NCBI GenBank assembly: GCA_905182435.1
Contig: CAJJBN010000010.1
Coordinates: 1 to 64,000, forward strand
Reading direction: 5' to 3'
Source of the DNA: Opitutaceae bacterium BACL24 MAG-120322-bin51
GTDB lineage: Bacteria; Verrucomicrobiota; Verrucomicrobiia; Opitutales; Coraliomargaritaceae
Length of the DNA stretch: 64,000 nt
Shown: one piece after another, positions 10,099 to 20,735 of the stretch
How positions within the stretch are numbered: the stretch's first letter is position 1
Layout of the letters: the number at the start of each line of letters is the position of its first letter
Translations under genes and position numbers: made by a program
Notes under the pieces: model-generated
Databases searched by the model: none
Told to the model about the DNA's origin: nothing
Seen by the model: only the letters and a program-made list of their open reading frames with translations

Positions 10099-10893
10099 AT
10101 GAAAAATTATTTGGATCTCCTACGCACTGTTGTTGAAACAGGCACTTATCGCGACGACCGCACTGGCACGGGCACTTACTCGATCTTCGGCGCGCAAGCA
10201 CGTTTCTCGCTAGAGCCAGATTTCCCACTGCTCACGACCAAGAAGCTACACCTGCGCTCCATCATCCATGAGCTGCTCTGGTTCCTCAAAGGCGACACCA
10301 ATATCAAATACCTGAAGGATAACAAAGTGCGCATCTGGGACGACTGGGCCGACGAAAACGGTGACCTCGGTCGCGTTTACGGTGCTCAATGGACCGATTG
10401 GCGCGCCAGCGACGGCAGCAGCACCAATCAAATCGAAACAGTCATCCACTCGCTCAAAAATAATCCTGACAGCCGCCGCCACATGGTCTGCGCATGGAAT
10501 CCGGGCGAGATCAAACACATGGCGCTACCACCCTGCCACGCACTGTTTCAATTCTACGTAGCCAATGGCGAGCTCAGTTGCCAGCTCTACCAACGCAGTG
10601 CCGACATCTTTCTCGGCGTGCCGTTCAATATCGCCTCCTATGCACTGCTCACTCAGATGATCGCGCAAGTCTGCGGACTGAAAGCGAAGGAATTCGTCCA
10701 CACATTCGGAGACCTGCACCTCTATGCCAACCACGTCGAGCAAGCGAAGCTACAACTCTCACGCGAACCGCGCCCGCTGCCACAGATGAAGCTCAACCCG
10801 AATGTAATGGCCATTGACGGCTTCAGCATCGATGATTTCGAACTGGTCAACTACGACCCGCATCCAAGCATCAAGGCGCCGATCGCCGTGTAA
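10099..10893 (+). CDS. thyA: thymidylate synthase ThyA
   Basis: 264 aa, the exact usual length. Motifs in order: [45 protein letters not shown], the active-site Cys in [12 protein letters not shown] (residue about 147), [20 protein letters not shown] and HLYANH. It makes dTMP from dUMP with methylenetetrahydrofolate, leaving dihydrofolate. The next gene is folA, which recycles that dihydrofolate, so the pair forms a functional unit. Cytoplasmic. No frame disruption. Confidence 0.97.
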   Translation: MKNYLDLLRTVVETGTYRDDRTGTGTYSIFGAQARFSLEPDFPLLTTKKLHLRSIIHELLWFLKGDTNIKYLKDNKVRIWDDWADENGDLGRVYGAQWTDWRASDGSSTNQIETVIHSLKNNPDSRRHMVCAWNPGEIKHMALPPCHALFQFYVANGELSCQLYQRSADIFLGVPFNIASYALLTQMIAQVCGLKAKEFVHTFGDLHLYANHVEQAKLQLSREPRPLPQMKLNPNVMAIDGFSIDDFELVNYDPHPSIKAPIAV

Positions 10894-10935
10894 CGAGCAC
10901 AGTTGCCCAGTTACCACTTGGCCAGTTCCCAGTTA

Positions 10936-10964
10936 GTAACCGAAAACCGAACAACCGAAAACCA
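10936..10964. repeat. short tandem repeat between thyA and folA
   Basis: The string aaccgaaaacc recurs with one change (aaccgaaaaccgaacaaccg, then aaaaccaatg at the folA start). Just upstream the words cagtta/ccagttccc also repeat. Probably slippage or a degenerate dispersed repeat; it directly abuts the folA start codon. Confidence 0.5.
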
Positions 10965-11438
10965 ATGAACCCTTCGAAGAAGTTTAAAGCGATCGCCGCC
11001 ATGGCGGAAAACCGCATCATTGGCAATCAGGGCGACATCCCTTGGCATCTTCCAGACGATTTTAAATGGTTTAAAAAGACGACGATGGGCCAGATTCTGG
11101 TCATGGGTCGCAAAACCTACGAGTCCATTGGTCGTCCACTACCGGGCCGCGAAACATTTGTGCTCAGCCGCACGCCACGCGAAATCGCCGGCGTGCACAG
11201 CTTCACCAACCTCGAAATGCTGGACCATCTCGACACCGACAAAACCATCTGGATCGCAGGCGGTGGCGAAATTTATAAGCAGATGCTGCCCCGTTGCAGC
11301 GAACTCTACCTCACCCGCGTGCACCGAGAGGTTGAGGGCGATGCATTCTTCCCTGAATTCGAAGACCGCTTCGAGCTCGCCGAAACGGTACTGAAAAATG
11401 CCGACTTCACCATCGAGCGCTGGGTGCAACAGGCGTAA
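10965..11438 (+). CDS. folA: dihydrofolate reductase
   Basis: 157 aa. N-terminal IAAMAENRIIGNQGDIPWHLPDDFKWFK holds the Met20-loop and the PWHLPxDxxxF substrate site with its acidic residue; VMGRKTYESIGRPLPGR and WIAGGGEIYKQMLP are the NADPH-binding signatures. It regenerates tetrahydrofolate. Located 71 bp after thyA on the same strand. Length and motif order are standard. No Shine-Dalgarno sequence is evident because a repeat occupies the upstream bases. Confidence 0.95.
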   Translation: MNPSKKFKAIAAMAENRIIGNQGDIPWHLPDDFKWFKKTTMGQILVMGRKTYESIGRPLPGRETFVLSRTPREIAGVHSFTNLEMLDHLDTDKTIWIAGGGEIYKQMLPRCSELYLTRVHREVEGDAFFPEFEDRFELAETVLKNADFTIERWVQQA

Positions 11439-11566
11439 TTACGTCAATTGAGGTAAAACAGCGGCATCGACGATTACAGGGGAAAGCACTGATTGACGCT
11501 CAGTCAGAACTAAAAATAGGCAACTCTAGTAGCCTGAGGAAAACATTAGAAGTCGAGCCAACGGCA

Positions 11567-11660
11567 GGGAGGGCTCCGTGTCGCCTGCATTGCCTCTGAA
11601 CTTGTGTGGCTACGCACGGAGGCGGCCACTCCCCGCTTGCAATGCACCAGAGTTCCCCAG
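11567..11660. repeat. family A palindromic repeat with tail
   Basis: Begins GGGAGGGCTCCGTGTCGCC and ends GGAGGCGGCCACTCCCC, followed by a tail (gcttgcaatgcaccagagttccccag with small changes) shared with the copy at 40744-40846. The interval 11439-11702 holds no gene. Confidence 0.65.
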
Positions 11661-11702
11661 ACATGCCACGCCAATCCCCAAAGACCTCCGTCGACGATCA
11701 AC

Positions 11703-11731
11703 AAAAAAGGCCTCGTCATCACAACGAGGCC
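11703..11731 (-). terminator. terminator of the DUF805 gene
   Basis: Perfect stem GGCCTCGT / ACGAGGCC with a 7-nt loop; on the minus strand it is followed by six T. It lies 27 bp past the stop of the gene at 11758-12093. Confidence 0.8.
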
Positions 11732-11757
11732 CCTAATCAAAAAACAACGACGAGCGC

Positions 11758-12093
11758 TTAAGCAGACTTCGCCGGAGCCACGCACGTGTAGAGCAAGAAC
11801 AGCGCATTCACTCCAGGGATTAGCATTAACAAAGTCAAATAGGCGCCTTTACCCATGTCACGCAGACGCTTGAGCATCTGCATCAAGCCAACCATGGCAC
11901 AGATCAGCGACGCCACAATCGCCACAAACACCCCTAATGTGCCGAAGTGCCCGTGCATAAAATAATCCGGATGCGTGAAATAATAATCCGCGGCATAACT
12001 GATGCCAGCTGCGAGCGCAACCAGTAGCACGAGGCTAAGAATGAAAGTGAAGCGACCAATGGTGCCTTCGGAACTAAGGAAACTGTTATTCAT
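11758..12093 (-). CDS. DUF805 inner-membrane protein
   Basis: 111 aa with about three or four hydrophobic segments (near residues 15-35, 48-70, 83-103). The motif MLKRLRDMGKGAYLTLLMLIP matches the DUF805 hallmark RRLHDxGxSG..LL.LIP in position and spacing, and the C-terminus YTCVAPAKSA is the usual ending. The family is found in many bacterial inner membranes and has no defined role. Single gene with its own terminator. Confidence 0.75.
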   Translation of the reverse strand: MNNSFLSSEGTIGRFTFILSLVLLVALAAGISYAADYYFTHPDYFMHGHFGTLGVFVAIVASLICAMVGLMQMLKRLRDMGKGAYLTLLMLIPGVNALFLLYTCVAPAKSA

Positions 12094-12236
12094 GGTAGTT
12101 GTAAGAGTAAGATGGGCTTATATTTCAAAATACAGGCCAAAGCGCAACAAAAACCTGCCTTCATTCTTCCCAAGTTTAAAGAGATTCTCCTAACTACCCC
12201 CCACTGCACCCGAGCAGCTCACACAACATTCCGCCA

Positions 12237-13139
12237 ATGTCTTGGATTTTACTCAGCATCTGCTCCGCACTCTTCCTTGGATTCTATGATCTAGCAAAGA
12301 AGCATGCGCTCAAAGACAACGCCGTCTTTCCGGTGCTGTTCTTCGGCATCGTCACCAGCGCCTGTGTCTGGCTGCCATTGGTAATATGGTCCACAGTCTC
12401 GCCCGGAACCTTCCCAAGTGCAGAGTTTCAAACCACTGCGATTGGTGCGCGCGCACATGGGCTGCTCTTGTTAAAATCCGCGATCGTCGCGAGCTCATGG
12501 ATCTTCGGCTATTTCGCGATTAAGCATTTACCGCTATCCATCGCCGGGCCGATCCGAGCCACCAGCCCACTCTGGACGATTCTACTCGCCGTATTGCTGA
12601 TGGGCGAAAGCCCCAGTAACTGGCAGTGGCTAGGCATATCGATCGTCCTCGCCGCCTTCTACGCTTTCTCGTTCGTCGGCAAGCTGGAGAACATTCACTT
12701 CAGTCGCAATAAATGGGTCGGTTACATGCTCGTTGCCACGGTCGTCGGCGCCTGCAGTGCGATCTACGATAAGTATCTGCTGCAAACAGTCGGCCTTCGC
12801 CCGGCAGATGTGCAGGCATGGTTCTCAATTTACCTAGTGCCTGCGATGGCCCCGTTTTATTTACTCTGGCTCAAAGGTGCGTGGCCTCGCAGCTCATTCC
12901 AATGGCGTTGGTCGATCCCATTGATTGGCTGCTGCCTACTCGCGGCCGACTTTCTGTACTTCACTGCGATCACTCATGAAGGCGCGCTCATTTCAGTGAT
13001 CTCACCGCTGCGACGCACTGCCGTGGTCATCACCTTCCTCGGCGGGATCTTGCTACATTCCGAGAAAAACTTCCGTCCCAAAGCGCTCTGCATTGTCGCC
13101 CTACTCATCGGCATCACCCTGCTCAAAATCAAGAGCTAG
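12237..13139 (+). CDS. EamA-family (DMT superfamily) transporter
   Basis: 300 aa with ten predicted membrane helices arranged as two EamA repeats. The first repeat ends in the conserved IAGPIRATSPLWTILLAVLLMGE segment and the second in LISVISPLRRTAVVITFLGGILLHSE, both placed where the DMT signature normally sits. Such proteins export or import small metabolites; the substrate cannot be read from sequence. The stop overlaps the end of the convergent protease gene by 4 bp. Confidence 0.8.
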   Translation: MSWILLSICSALFLGFYDLAKKHALKDNAVFPVLFFGIVTSACVWLPLVIWSTVSPGTFPSAEFQTTAIGARAHGLLLLKSAIVASSWIFGYFAIKHLPLSIAGPIRATSPLWTILLAVLLMGESPSNWQWLGISIVLAAFYAFSFVGKLENIHFSRNKWVGYMLVATVVGACSAIYDKYLLQTVGLRPADVQAWFSIYLVPAMAPFYLLWLKGAWPRSSFQWRWSIPLIGCCLLAADFLYFTAITHEGALISVISPLRRTAVVITFLGGILLHSEKNFRPKALCIVALLIGITLLKIKS

Positions 13140-14377
13140 TCTAAGCGTGAATCGCGAAAACGAACAAAGTCCCTCGCGGCCTGATCACGCATATCCTCAA
13201 GCGCGACAGAGCGACGCTGATAAAAATTAATTTTCAACGCCTCCTGTGTGCTTTGCCGATCCGTCTGCAATTCCGACATAACGCTGGTCACAAAGCGCTT
13301 CAGCAAACGCTGGTTGTGCGACGAATTCGTGCCGCGATGCCATTGGAAGTCACGGTCAAAATGCTCAAACAAATGGCCCAGTGAATCGTGACTGCCGTAG
13401 CCAGTCATTAGCTTGTCTTCATACTGTAACATATAGCCGATACGACTCATCGCAGTGGTCCGATCCTCGTAGCGATGATACGCTTCAGCCTGACGGTACA
13501 AATCAGACAAGGCGACCTGCGCCCATTCGATTTCACCATCTAGGCGATAGCCAAAGCGGCGAATATCCGCTTGCTCCGAATCTTTGGTCCACTTGGTCTT
13601 CGCACTGAAATCTTTAAGGTGGGAAGCAACCGCGATGACCCGGCCCAATTCATCGTGCACGATCGGACTGCCGCTGTTACCCGGCACAAATTTAGCCGAC
13701 ACTTCGAGTTCATTAGGCCCGACACCACGCACCTCCCCCTTCAAGCGCGACGCGACACGAGCACCATCTGAATTCCCCATCACTGTCACCGCTTGGCCGA
13801 CCGCGATCTCATCAAAGCTCAACGATTGCGACATTGGCAGCGTCGGCCCTTGCCACTCAATCGGCACAATCGCAATATCACGTCGCCGACTGACATAGCC
13901 ATACGAGGGCAACGTAATCTCGACTCCATCCAGCGTTTGAATGGTTGCACCCCGCGCAGCGCCCAATACATGGATGTTAGTAATTAAAAAAGTGCGACCT
14001 CGGATCTTTGCAATAAATCCCGAGCCCTCAGATTGCTCAGATGAAATCACCACCAACGCAGCCGAAGTAATCTCGACTTCGACAGCTGCTGGCACTCGCT
14101 CGTTGTGCTTTGCCCATTCCACTTCTGCTGCAGCCAACTCGCGCTTCAGACGAGTAATCTGGTCCTCGAGCGATTCTGCGACGGCGTTGGATTGATTCAG
14201 CTCTTGCTGCATTTGCTGCGCAAGCTCCTGCCGCGCTCGTTTCGCGCGTTCCAACGGCGATTCATTGGTATTTGGCACATGCCCCACAAAGCCCTGCCCC
14301 ACCGCAGAAGCAAAGCTCAACAGTAGCAGCGCGCAGAGCTGCCATGGTCGACAACGGAGAAATAGAGGCGTAGCCAT
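13136..14377 (-). CDS. secreted trypsin-like serine protease with coiled coil
   Basis: 413 aa. A signal peptide (LCALLLLSFASAVGQ) is followed by a coiled coil at about 40-90 rich in Glu, Gln and Leu, then a trypsin-fold protease domain. The triad is visible: His in FLITNIHVLG, Asp in SRRRDIAIVPIE and Ser in FVPGNSGSPIV. No PDZ domain follows, which separates it from DegP/HtrA. The C-terminal 130 residues are helical and unrecognised. A periplasmic or secreted protease role is inferred. It is convergent with the EamA gene. Confidence 0.75.
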   Translation of the reverse strand: MATPLFLRCRPWQLCALLLLSFASAVGQGFVGHVPNTNESPLERAKRARQELAQQMQQELNQSNAVAESLEDQITRLKRELAAAEVEWAKHNERVPAAVEVEITSAALVVISSEQSEGSGFIAKIRGRTFLITNIHVLGAARGATIQTLDGVEITLPSYGYVSRRRDIAIVPIEWQGPTLPMSQSLSFDEIAVGQAVTVMGNSDGARVASRLKGEVRGVGPNELEVSAKFVPGNSGSPIVHDELGRVIAVASHLKDFSAKTKWTKDSEQADIRRFGYRLDGEIEWAQVALSDLYRQAEAYHRYEDRTTAMSRIGYMLQYEDKLMTGYGSHDSLGHLFEHFDRDFQWHRGTNSSHNQRLLKRFVTSVMSELQTDRQSTQEALKINFYQRRSVALEDMRDQAARDFVRFRDSRLD

Positions 14378-14454
14378 TGAGCATCAAAATGCGCGACTCG
14401 CCGCGGGCTTCAAGTCGATTTATTGACACGCCAGACAATCGAACCCACTAAGCC

Positions 14455-15384
14455 CTACTCGACTTCCAAATCAAAATGGCCGAACACCTCGCGTCCAGAC
14501 ACCTGAACTTGAGCGAAGACACGATACCAGCCAGGGTTCGGCACGTTGAACAAAAAAGCGAGTTCTGGTGACTCTAGCGATCGGGCGGACACCACACTTC
14601 CGATCGGATGCATATGAGCAAAGCCTTTGCCCGCAGCGTCGAAGGCGACCATGTGTCCCTGTGCGCCCATAACATCTTGGAGCTCAACAATACTGCCATC
14701 GGCCGCAGTTACGTCTAATTCGAAACGATAGTCGACGCCGGTGCGCATCCGTTCCGTAGACAGATCGCCAAGACTAAATCGTAAGCCATCGACGACACTC
14801 TCAATCTGACGCTCAAACTTCATGGTCGAAGCGATGCCGCCCACTTCAATTCTACCCGTTGCAATAATTTGCCGACGTGTCCGCAGTGGCACAATCTCAA
14901 CAAAGACTTGATACGTGCCCGCGCGATTCGGCGTGAATTCAAAAGTATACTGCCCGTTCAATCCAACCGCCTGCGGATGCACGTGGTGATAATCCTGCAA
15001 CGAAGGGTCAACCACCATCACATGCATCTTCTTCGTATGTGTCAGTGCCAACTCATGCGGTGCGATCGACATGCCCCCTGAAGTCAACAGCTCGAGTGTC
15101 ACCTCCTGAGCCACGCCCACAGCAGCCTCATCGTCCAACGAAATATTCATTTCGACTGGATATTTGAGCCGCGTCAGATCCAGAAATCCAGCATGATTAG
15201 TGGCGCAGAATTCAACCGAACCGTCCGCATTGACCACCTCCTCGTAATGCAAGAACCCGCATTGCGCATCTGGCAGCGCGCGCAACGCAAAATACGCGGC
15301 GACAAAGACCAGTGTCAGAACGAACACATGGAGGAGTGGCCCTCGATTGATTTGATTACTCTTAACTGGTTGCTCAGCACTCAT
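14455..15384 (-). CDS. membrane-anchored periplasmic protein with HxHP motifs
   Basis: 309 aa with one N-terminal membrane anchor (HVFVLTLVFVAAYFALRAL). The remainder looks like two beta-rich domains, each with a His-rich loop: QDYHHVHPQA near 147 and GKGFAHMHPIGS near 266. Met and His near both loops (MSIAPHEL, KKMHVMVV) would suit copper or another soft metal. I do not recognise a named family. It lies 36 bp downstream of a Sco1-like gene on the same strand, so a shared role in copper handling or respiratory oxidase assembly is a reasonable inference. Confidence 0.55.
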   Translation of the reverse strand: MSAEQPVKSNQINRGPLLHVFVLTLVFVAAYFALRALPDAQCGFLHYEEVVNADGSVEFCATNHAGFLDLTRLKYPVEMNISLDDEAAVGVAQEVTLELLTSGGMSIAPHELALTHTKKMHVMVVDPSLQDYHHVHPQAVGLNGQYTFEFTPNRAGTYQVFVEIVPLRTRRQIIATGRIEVGGIASTMKFERQIESVVDGLRFSLGDLSTERMRTGVDYRFELDVTAADGSIVELQDVMGAQGHMVAFDAAGKGFAHMHPIGSVVSARSLESPELAFLFNVPNPGWYRVFAQVQVSGREVFGHFDLEVE

Positions 15385-15420
15385 ATTTAATGACCGTAAA
15401 AAATTAAACTCTGAAACTAA

Positions 15421-16272
15421 CTACAATGCTCGCGCCTCCCGCAGGAACTCTTTCGTGGTCCACTTCGAGCCTTCTTTGCGAAAAGCCACGCGGCCATTGG
15501 CATCGACTAGCAGTGTCGCCATGGTGTGGTTGATGGTACCGTCCTCCTCCATGCTAAGTATCCCGAATTGACGCAGCAAATCATCGACCAACTCCTGGGT
15601 GCCAGTGAGTAGATGGAAATTTTCATTTTCCAACCCATAGCCAGTTGCATATTGGCGAAGGATACCCGGCGAATCGAACTCGGGGTCAAAGGTAATGGTC
15701 ACAAAGTGCAACTCTTCCAAGCCCGCCTCGCGGGAAAGCTCCTGCAGCTCCGACATGCGGGTGGTCGATGCGGGGCACATCGTCGCCGCTTGGCAACGAG
15801 TGAAAATAAAGTTCAAGACGAAGGCCTTGCCGCGCATCGCTCCGATTTGCAAGAAGTCGCCATGCTGATCGATCATCGCAAAATTCGGGATATAGTCGCC
15901 CACACTGACATATTTACGCCGGCTCATCGTCGCAGTTGCAGCGTGCAGCTGCTTGTTGATATCGACCATCGCTTTCGCGCCCGTGCCATCGACAGGGAAA
16001 ATGCGCTCCAAGTGCCACGCCTGACTATAATTAACCGCCTCAGCACGAATCACACGACCCAGATAGCCGATCTCAAGGTCGCCGGCACCGACCCGAAACT
16101 CAATCGTCTGCCCAGCTGGCACCTCTGCATTCACGGACTCCGTCAGCGCCACTCGCAACGAGCGCGCCTCTGGTAATACATCCAGCACGCGGCCCGTCAC
16201 AAACAAGGACTCCGCAGCAAGCGCACCAAACGCAAGCAGCTGTAAAAAAATGCTATATAAAATACGACGCAT
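15421..16272 (-). CDS. SCO1/SenC family copper-binding thioredoxin-like protein
   Basis: 283 aa. A signal peptide is followed by a beta-rich domain (residues 20-100, resembling a CusF-like copper domain in its GRVLDVLPEARSLRV pattern) and a Sco1 thioredoxin fold: VGDYIPNFAMIDQHGD, FVLNFIFTRC, FVTITFDPEFDSP and NHTMATLLVD, where the His of NHTM is the third copper ligand. The Cys pair reads TRCQAATMCP, five residues apart rather than the CxxxC of mitochondrial Sco1. It is known for delivering copper to cytochrome oxidase CuA. It follows ftsZ by 58 bp. Confidence 0.8.
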   Translation of the reverse strand: MRRILYSIFLQLLAFGALAAESLFVTGRVLDVLPEARSLRVALTESVNAEVPAGQTIEFRVGAGDLEIGYLGRVIRAEAVNYSQAWHLERIFPVDGTGAKAMVDINKQLHAATATMSRRKYVSVGDYIPNFAMIDQHGDFLQIGAMRGKAFVLNFIFTRCQAATMCPASTTRMSELQELSREAGLEELHFVTITFDPEFDSPGILRQYATGYGLENENFHLLTGTQELVDDLLRQFGILSMEEDGTINHTMATLLVDANGRVAFRKEGSKWTTKEFLREARAL

Positions 16273-16330
16273 CCGAGCAACTTGCCACGAATCAAGCGTG
16301 TATCAAGTTCGGAAGAGCGGTATATACTCT

Positions 16331-17628
16331 TTAAACCTTCAGTTTGACCTTAATACCGCGGCGCAGATAAGTCGGCACATCGAGGTCTTCGTCTTTATAA
16401 TCGTTGCGATCGGTCTTTTCGAAATAACCGCGCTGGGCATCGACTTCATTGAAAGTAAATTCATCTTGATCCTCACTCGTCGATTTTCTCCTGCTCGCAA
16501 GTTTGGACAGATGCACTGGCTGGAGTAAGGGCAATTCGTCTTGAGCGATCTCGGACTGAAGCCCGAGCCCTTGCATGGTTTCTACTGGCGACGGTGCATC
16601 CGCCACTTTGGCTTTTTTCACTGGCGCGTCTTTACGCTCCATTTCAGCCTTCCCCAACACGCAAATCTCAAGACTCTCCGTGCGTGAATCATCGAGTACT
16701 GCACCAAAAACGATATCCTCACGCGAACCAAAACGCTTGGACACTTGGGAGACAATCTCGTTCACCCGAGTAATCGGTAAATCCGCGCCGCCGATGACGT
16801 TGACTAAAATACGATCCAACTGTGCGGGGCGATCCCCAAGGTGCAGTAATGGGCAAAGTATCAGATCATCCAACGCGTCTTTCACATAGTCGCCGCCACT
16901 GGCGACGCCAGTGCCAAAAATCGTCTTGCCGCCCTGCGACTGAAATACGGAGCGCAATGAACCGAGGTCTAGGTTAATCACACCCGTGCTTAATAGCATC
17001 GCACAAAGTGAATTCACCCCACGCCCGATCCAACGATCCGTAATCGCAAATGCATTGAGCACGCTGGTGTCTTCTTCGCCTTCTTGCAGTAGCACATCAT
17101 TGGGTAACGGGATCAAACCGTGCACCAATTTTCGCAGCTCACCCACGCCCTTTTCAGCAATACGCTGACGGCGAGGGCCTTCGAAGCTGAAAGGCAAAGT
17201 CACAAAAGCCAGTATCAGTGCATCCGTCTTGCCAGCGACTTCCGCCACAATTGATGCCGCGGCACTGCCAGTGCCGCCACCAAAGCCAACGACCAAGATG
17301 ATCAAGTCCACATCGCCAATCAAAGTGGCAATCGCCTCGCGATCCGATTCGGCGGCCGCTTTGCCAATATCCACTTCGCCACCGGCACCGAGGCCACGAG
17401 TGACCGAGCGGCCGATCATTAATTTTTCAGTAATTGGAGAACTATCGAGCGCCTGCGCATCGGTATTAATCGCCGCAAGCCTGACCGCGGCAAAGTCGTC
17501 TAACTGCAGCGCTCCGACCGCGTTCGTGCCTGCGCCACCGATGCCGATGATCTTAATCTTAAGATCCGTGCGGGGCGCCTCATCACTAAATAAACTGTCT
17601 GGTTCTGTGTTCAATAAACTACGAGTGA

Positions 17629-17632
<4 letters not shown>
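16331..17632 (-). CDS. ftsZ: cell division protein FtsZ (divergent)
   Basis: 433 aa tubulin-like GTPase that forms the division ring. Recognisable: [48 protein letters not shown], and a C-terminal peptide [10 protein letters not shown] that is the FtsA-binding tail. Unusual: the tubulin signature is [11 protein letters not shown] instead of GGGTGTGAAP, and the T7 loop reads [10 protein letters not shown] where most FtsZ have NVDFADVR, so the second catalytic Asp (Asp212 in E. coli) is Ser. GTP hydrolysis may be altered. The start overlaps the ftsA stop by 4 bp. Last gene of the dcw run. Confidence 0.92.
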
Positions 17633-18840
<1,208 letters not shown>

Positions 18841-18864
18841 AGTTTGTAAGATAGATTCGTTGGA

Positions 18865-19800
18865 TTAAAATGTGCCGACACGACCACTGCTAAACTGCAC
18901 CGCAGCGGAACTACGTAAAGAAAGATCGATCCGTTCGATCGATGGATTGCCCTGTTTTCTAACATACTCGAGAATATAGGCCAAGCGATCCAATTGACGT
19001 CCGTAATCTGCAGAGCTGCCAAAGATGATTCGAGGCACGATCGACGAGCGCACTTCAATCACTTGCCCAGGGACATCCAAGTCTCCGGAGTAGTGCTGCA
19101 GCGACACCACCTGCCAAGTGCGAAAGAGTTTCGGCTCAGTACTACGAGCCAACTCCAATAGCTCGGCAACCGACTCGATCCCACGCATCGGAAAGAAACT
19201 GCCATCGACATGTCGATACGGCTGTACAAACGGTAAGTTTTCCAACCTCGCCTTTGGATAACCGATGCCATCATAGACCACACCGTCGAGCGCAACTAAA
19301 CGCAGACGTCGCTTACCGTCGGCTCCCGCCACCGCTAAGCGAAGTGCCGGCACACGCTCTTTCACCCGAATCCGTAAATCACTCGGGAACACACGCTCGA
19401 CCGAAGCTGATTCCACTTGAACATCAGCTTCCACACTTTTTTTCAGCGCATGAATATCCGCCTCCATCATCGACATCCCAGGGCGTAGTTTAATCGTCTG
19501 GCTCAACCAATTATCTGGCAAGACACCATCAGTATCAAAAATAATACGCTGAATCGGCTTCGAACTCGGCGTCATCGGAATTGTCTGTTGCCGATTTTTG
19601 AATGTCCATCCCACCCAAGACAGCCCGCCAAACACCACTAGCAGCAACACGAAAACAGCGAAGAATTTAAACCAACGCGATTGCCGGCGCTTTCGCGCCT
19701 GCGGCGAATTCACTCGAGAACGGCGCGGCCCAGCCAGCTCTCGCCAGCTTTGTTGACCACCAGCGGAGGTGCCGCCTTTTTGTTTACCACTCCCAATCAT
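18865..19800 (-). CDS. ftsQ: cell division protein FtsQ/DivIB
   Basis: 311 aa. A basic cytoplasmic N-terminus (about 45 residues) precedes one membrane helix (FFAVFVLLLVVFGGLSWVGW), a POTRA domain (IHALKKSVEADVQVESASVERVFPSDLRIRV, near 130-165) and a beta domain ending near ERIDLSLRSSAAVQF. This bitopic layout and its place between ddl and ftsA are the main evidence; the family is poorly conserved in sequence. It links FtsB/FtsL and FtsW/FtsI in the divisome. Its start overlaps the ddl stop by 4 bp. Confidence 0.85.
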   Translation of the reverse strand: MIGSGKQKGGTSAGGQQSWRELAGPRRSRVNSPQARKRRQSRWFKFFAVFVLLLVVFGGLSWVGWTFKNRQQTIPMTPSSKPIQRIIFDTDGVLPDNWLSQTIKLRPGMSMMEADIHALKKSVEADVQVESASVERVFPSDLRIRVKERVPALRLAVAGADGKRRLRLVALDGVVYDGIGYPKARLENLPFVQPYRHVDGSFFPMRGIESVAELLELARSTEPKLFRTWQVVSLQHYSGDLDVPGQVIEVRSSIVPRIIFGSSADYGRQLDRLAYILEYVRKQGNPSIERIDLSLRSSAAVQFSSGRVGTF

Positions 19801-20735
19801 TGCCCAAGTTCCGTTGTTTCACGCGCTGCGAATCGCTCGATCGCAGGGGCCACCAGCTCACCAGCCAATGACTCAAAATCGAAGCCCATACAGGATGCAC
19901 TTTTGGGCAATAAACTCGTCGCGGTCAATCCTGGTAGAGTATTGATCTCTAAAAAATATAATTGCGCGCCGGACAACAGAAAGTCAATCCGCGCAAAATC
20001 GCGGCAGCCACAGGCATCAAACAGTGCCTCCGCTTGTGCCTTGATACGCGCTTCCAGCTCAGGTTCTAACTCCGCGGGATAGCGATACTCGGTCGAACCA
20101 GCCGTATATTTGGCGGCATAATCATACACCCCACTCGCACTCACGATCTCGACCACGCCCATCGCTGCGCCCTTCAGCACGCCGACCGTTAACTCGCGAC
20201 CGTGTATACGTTGCTCAATCAACCAATTGCCACTGTGAATTTGAGACAGCGTCACGCCGAGCGCCGAACGATGCTCAGTAAAATACAGCCCGACACTACT
20301 GCCCTGATCGGTCGGCTTAATTACCAGCGAGCTGCCGAGCGTCTCAATCACTGCATCTGCCCGCGGCGCATCCGTACCGTCAAAAACCATCGCCTCCGGC
20401 ACGCCGATGCCTAGCTCCCGGGCAATCGTCTTGGTCAAATCCTTGGCCATGCACAACTTGCTCGCGACCGAGCCGCTGCCGCAATATTCGATGCCCGCAG
20501 CTTCCAGCAGCCCCTGCAAGCGCCCGTCTTCACCAAACGCACCGTGTAATGCAGGAAACACAATCGAGCGCTGTGCATTGATCGAATCCGGCAGTGCCTC
20601 GGCATCGAGACGCAACAACTCAACCTCAAAATTAACCGCCAAAGCCTTGCCGATCGATTCACCACTGATAAGGGAGACCGCTCGCTCAGAGCCGACGCCC
20701 CCATACAATACAATGATCGATTCTGGATTAGCCAC
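19797..20735 (-). CDS. ddl: D-alanine--D-alanine ligase
   Basis: About 312 aa from a GTG at 20735. I chose this start because GAAGGGA lies 6-10 nt upstream and it gives the normal N-terminus MANPESIIVLYGG; the first ATG at 20822 would add 29 unlikely residues inside murC-murB. ATP-grasp features: VGSERAVSLISG, FPALHGAFGEDG, LGSSLVIKPTDQGSSVG, FARIDFLL and EINTLPGLTATSLLPK. It makes the D-Ala-D-Ala dipeptide for peptidoglycan. The start overlaps the murC-murB stop by 8 bp. Confidence 0.93.
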   Translation of the reverse strand: MANPESIIVLYGGVGSERAVSLISGESIGKALAVNFEVELLRLDAEALPDSINAQRSIVFPALHGAFGEDGRLQGLLEAAGIEYCGSGSVASKLCMAKDLTKTIARELGIGVPEAMVFDGTDAPRADAVIETLGSSLVIKPTDQGSSVGLYFTEHRSALGVTLSQIHSGNWLIEQRIHGRELTVGVLKGAAMGVVEIVSASGVYDYAAKYTAGSTEYRYPAELEPELEARIKAQAEALFDACGCRDFARIDFLLSGAQLYFLEINTLPGLTATSLLPKSASCMGFDFESLAGELVAPAIERFAARETTELGQ

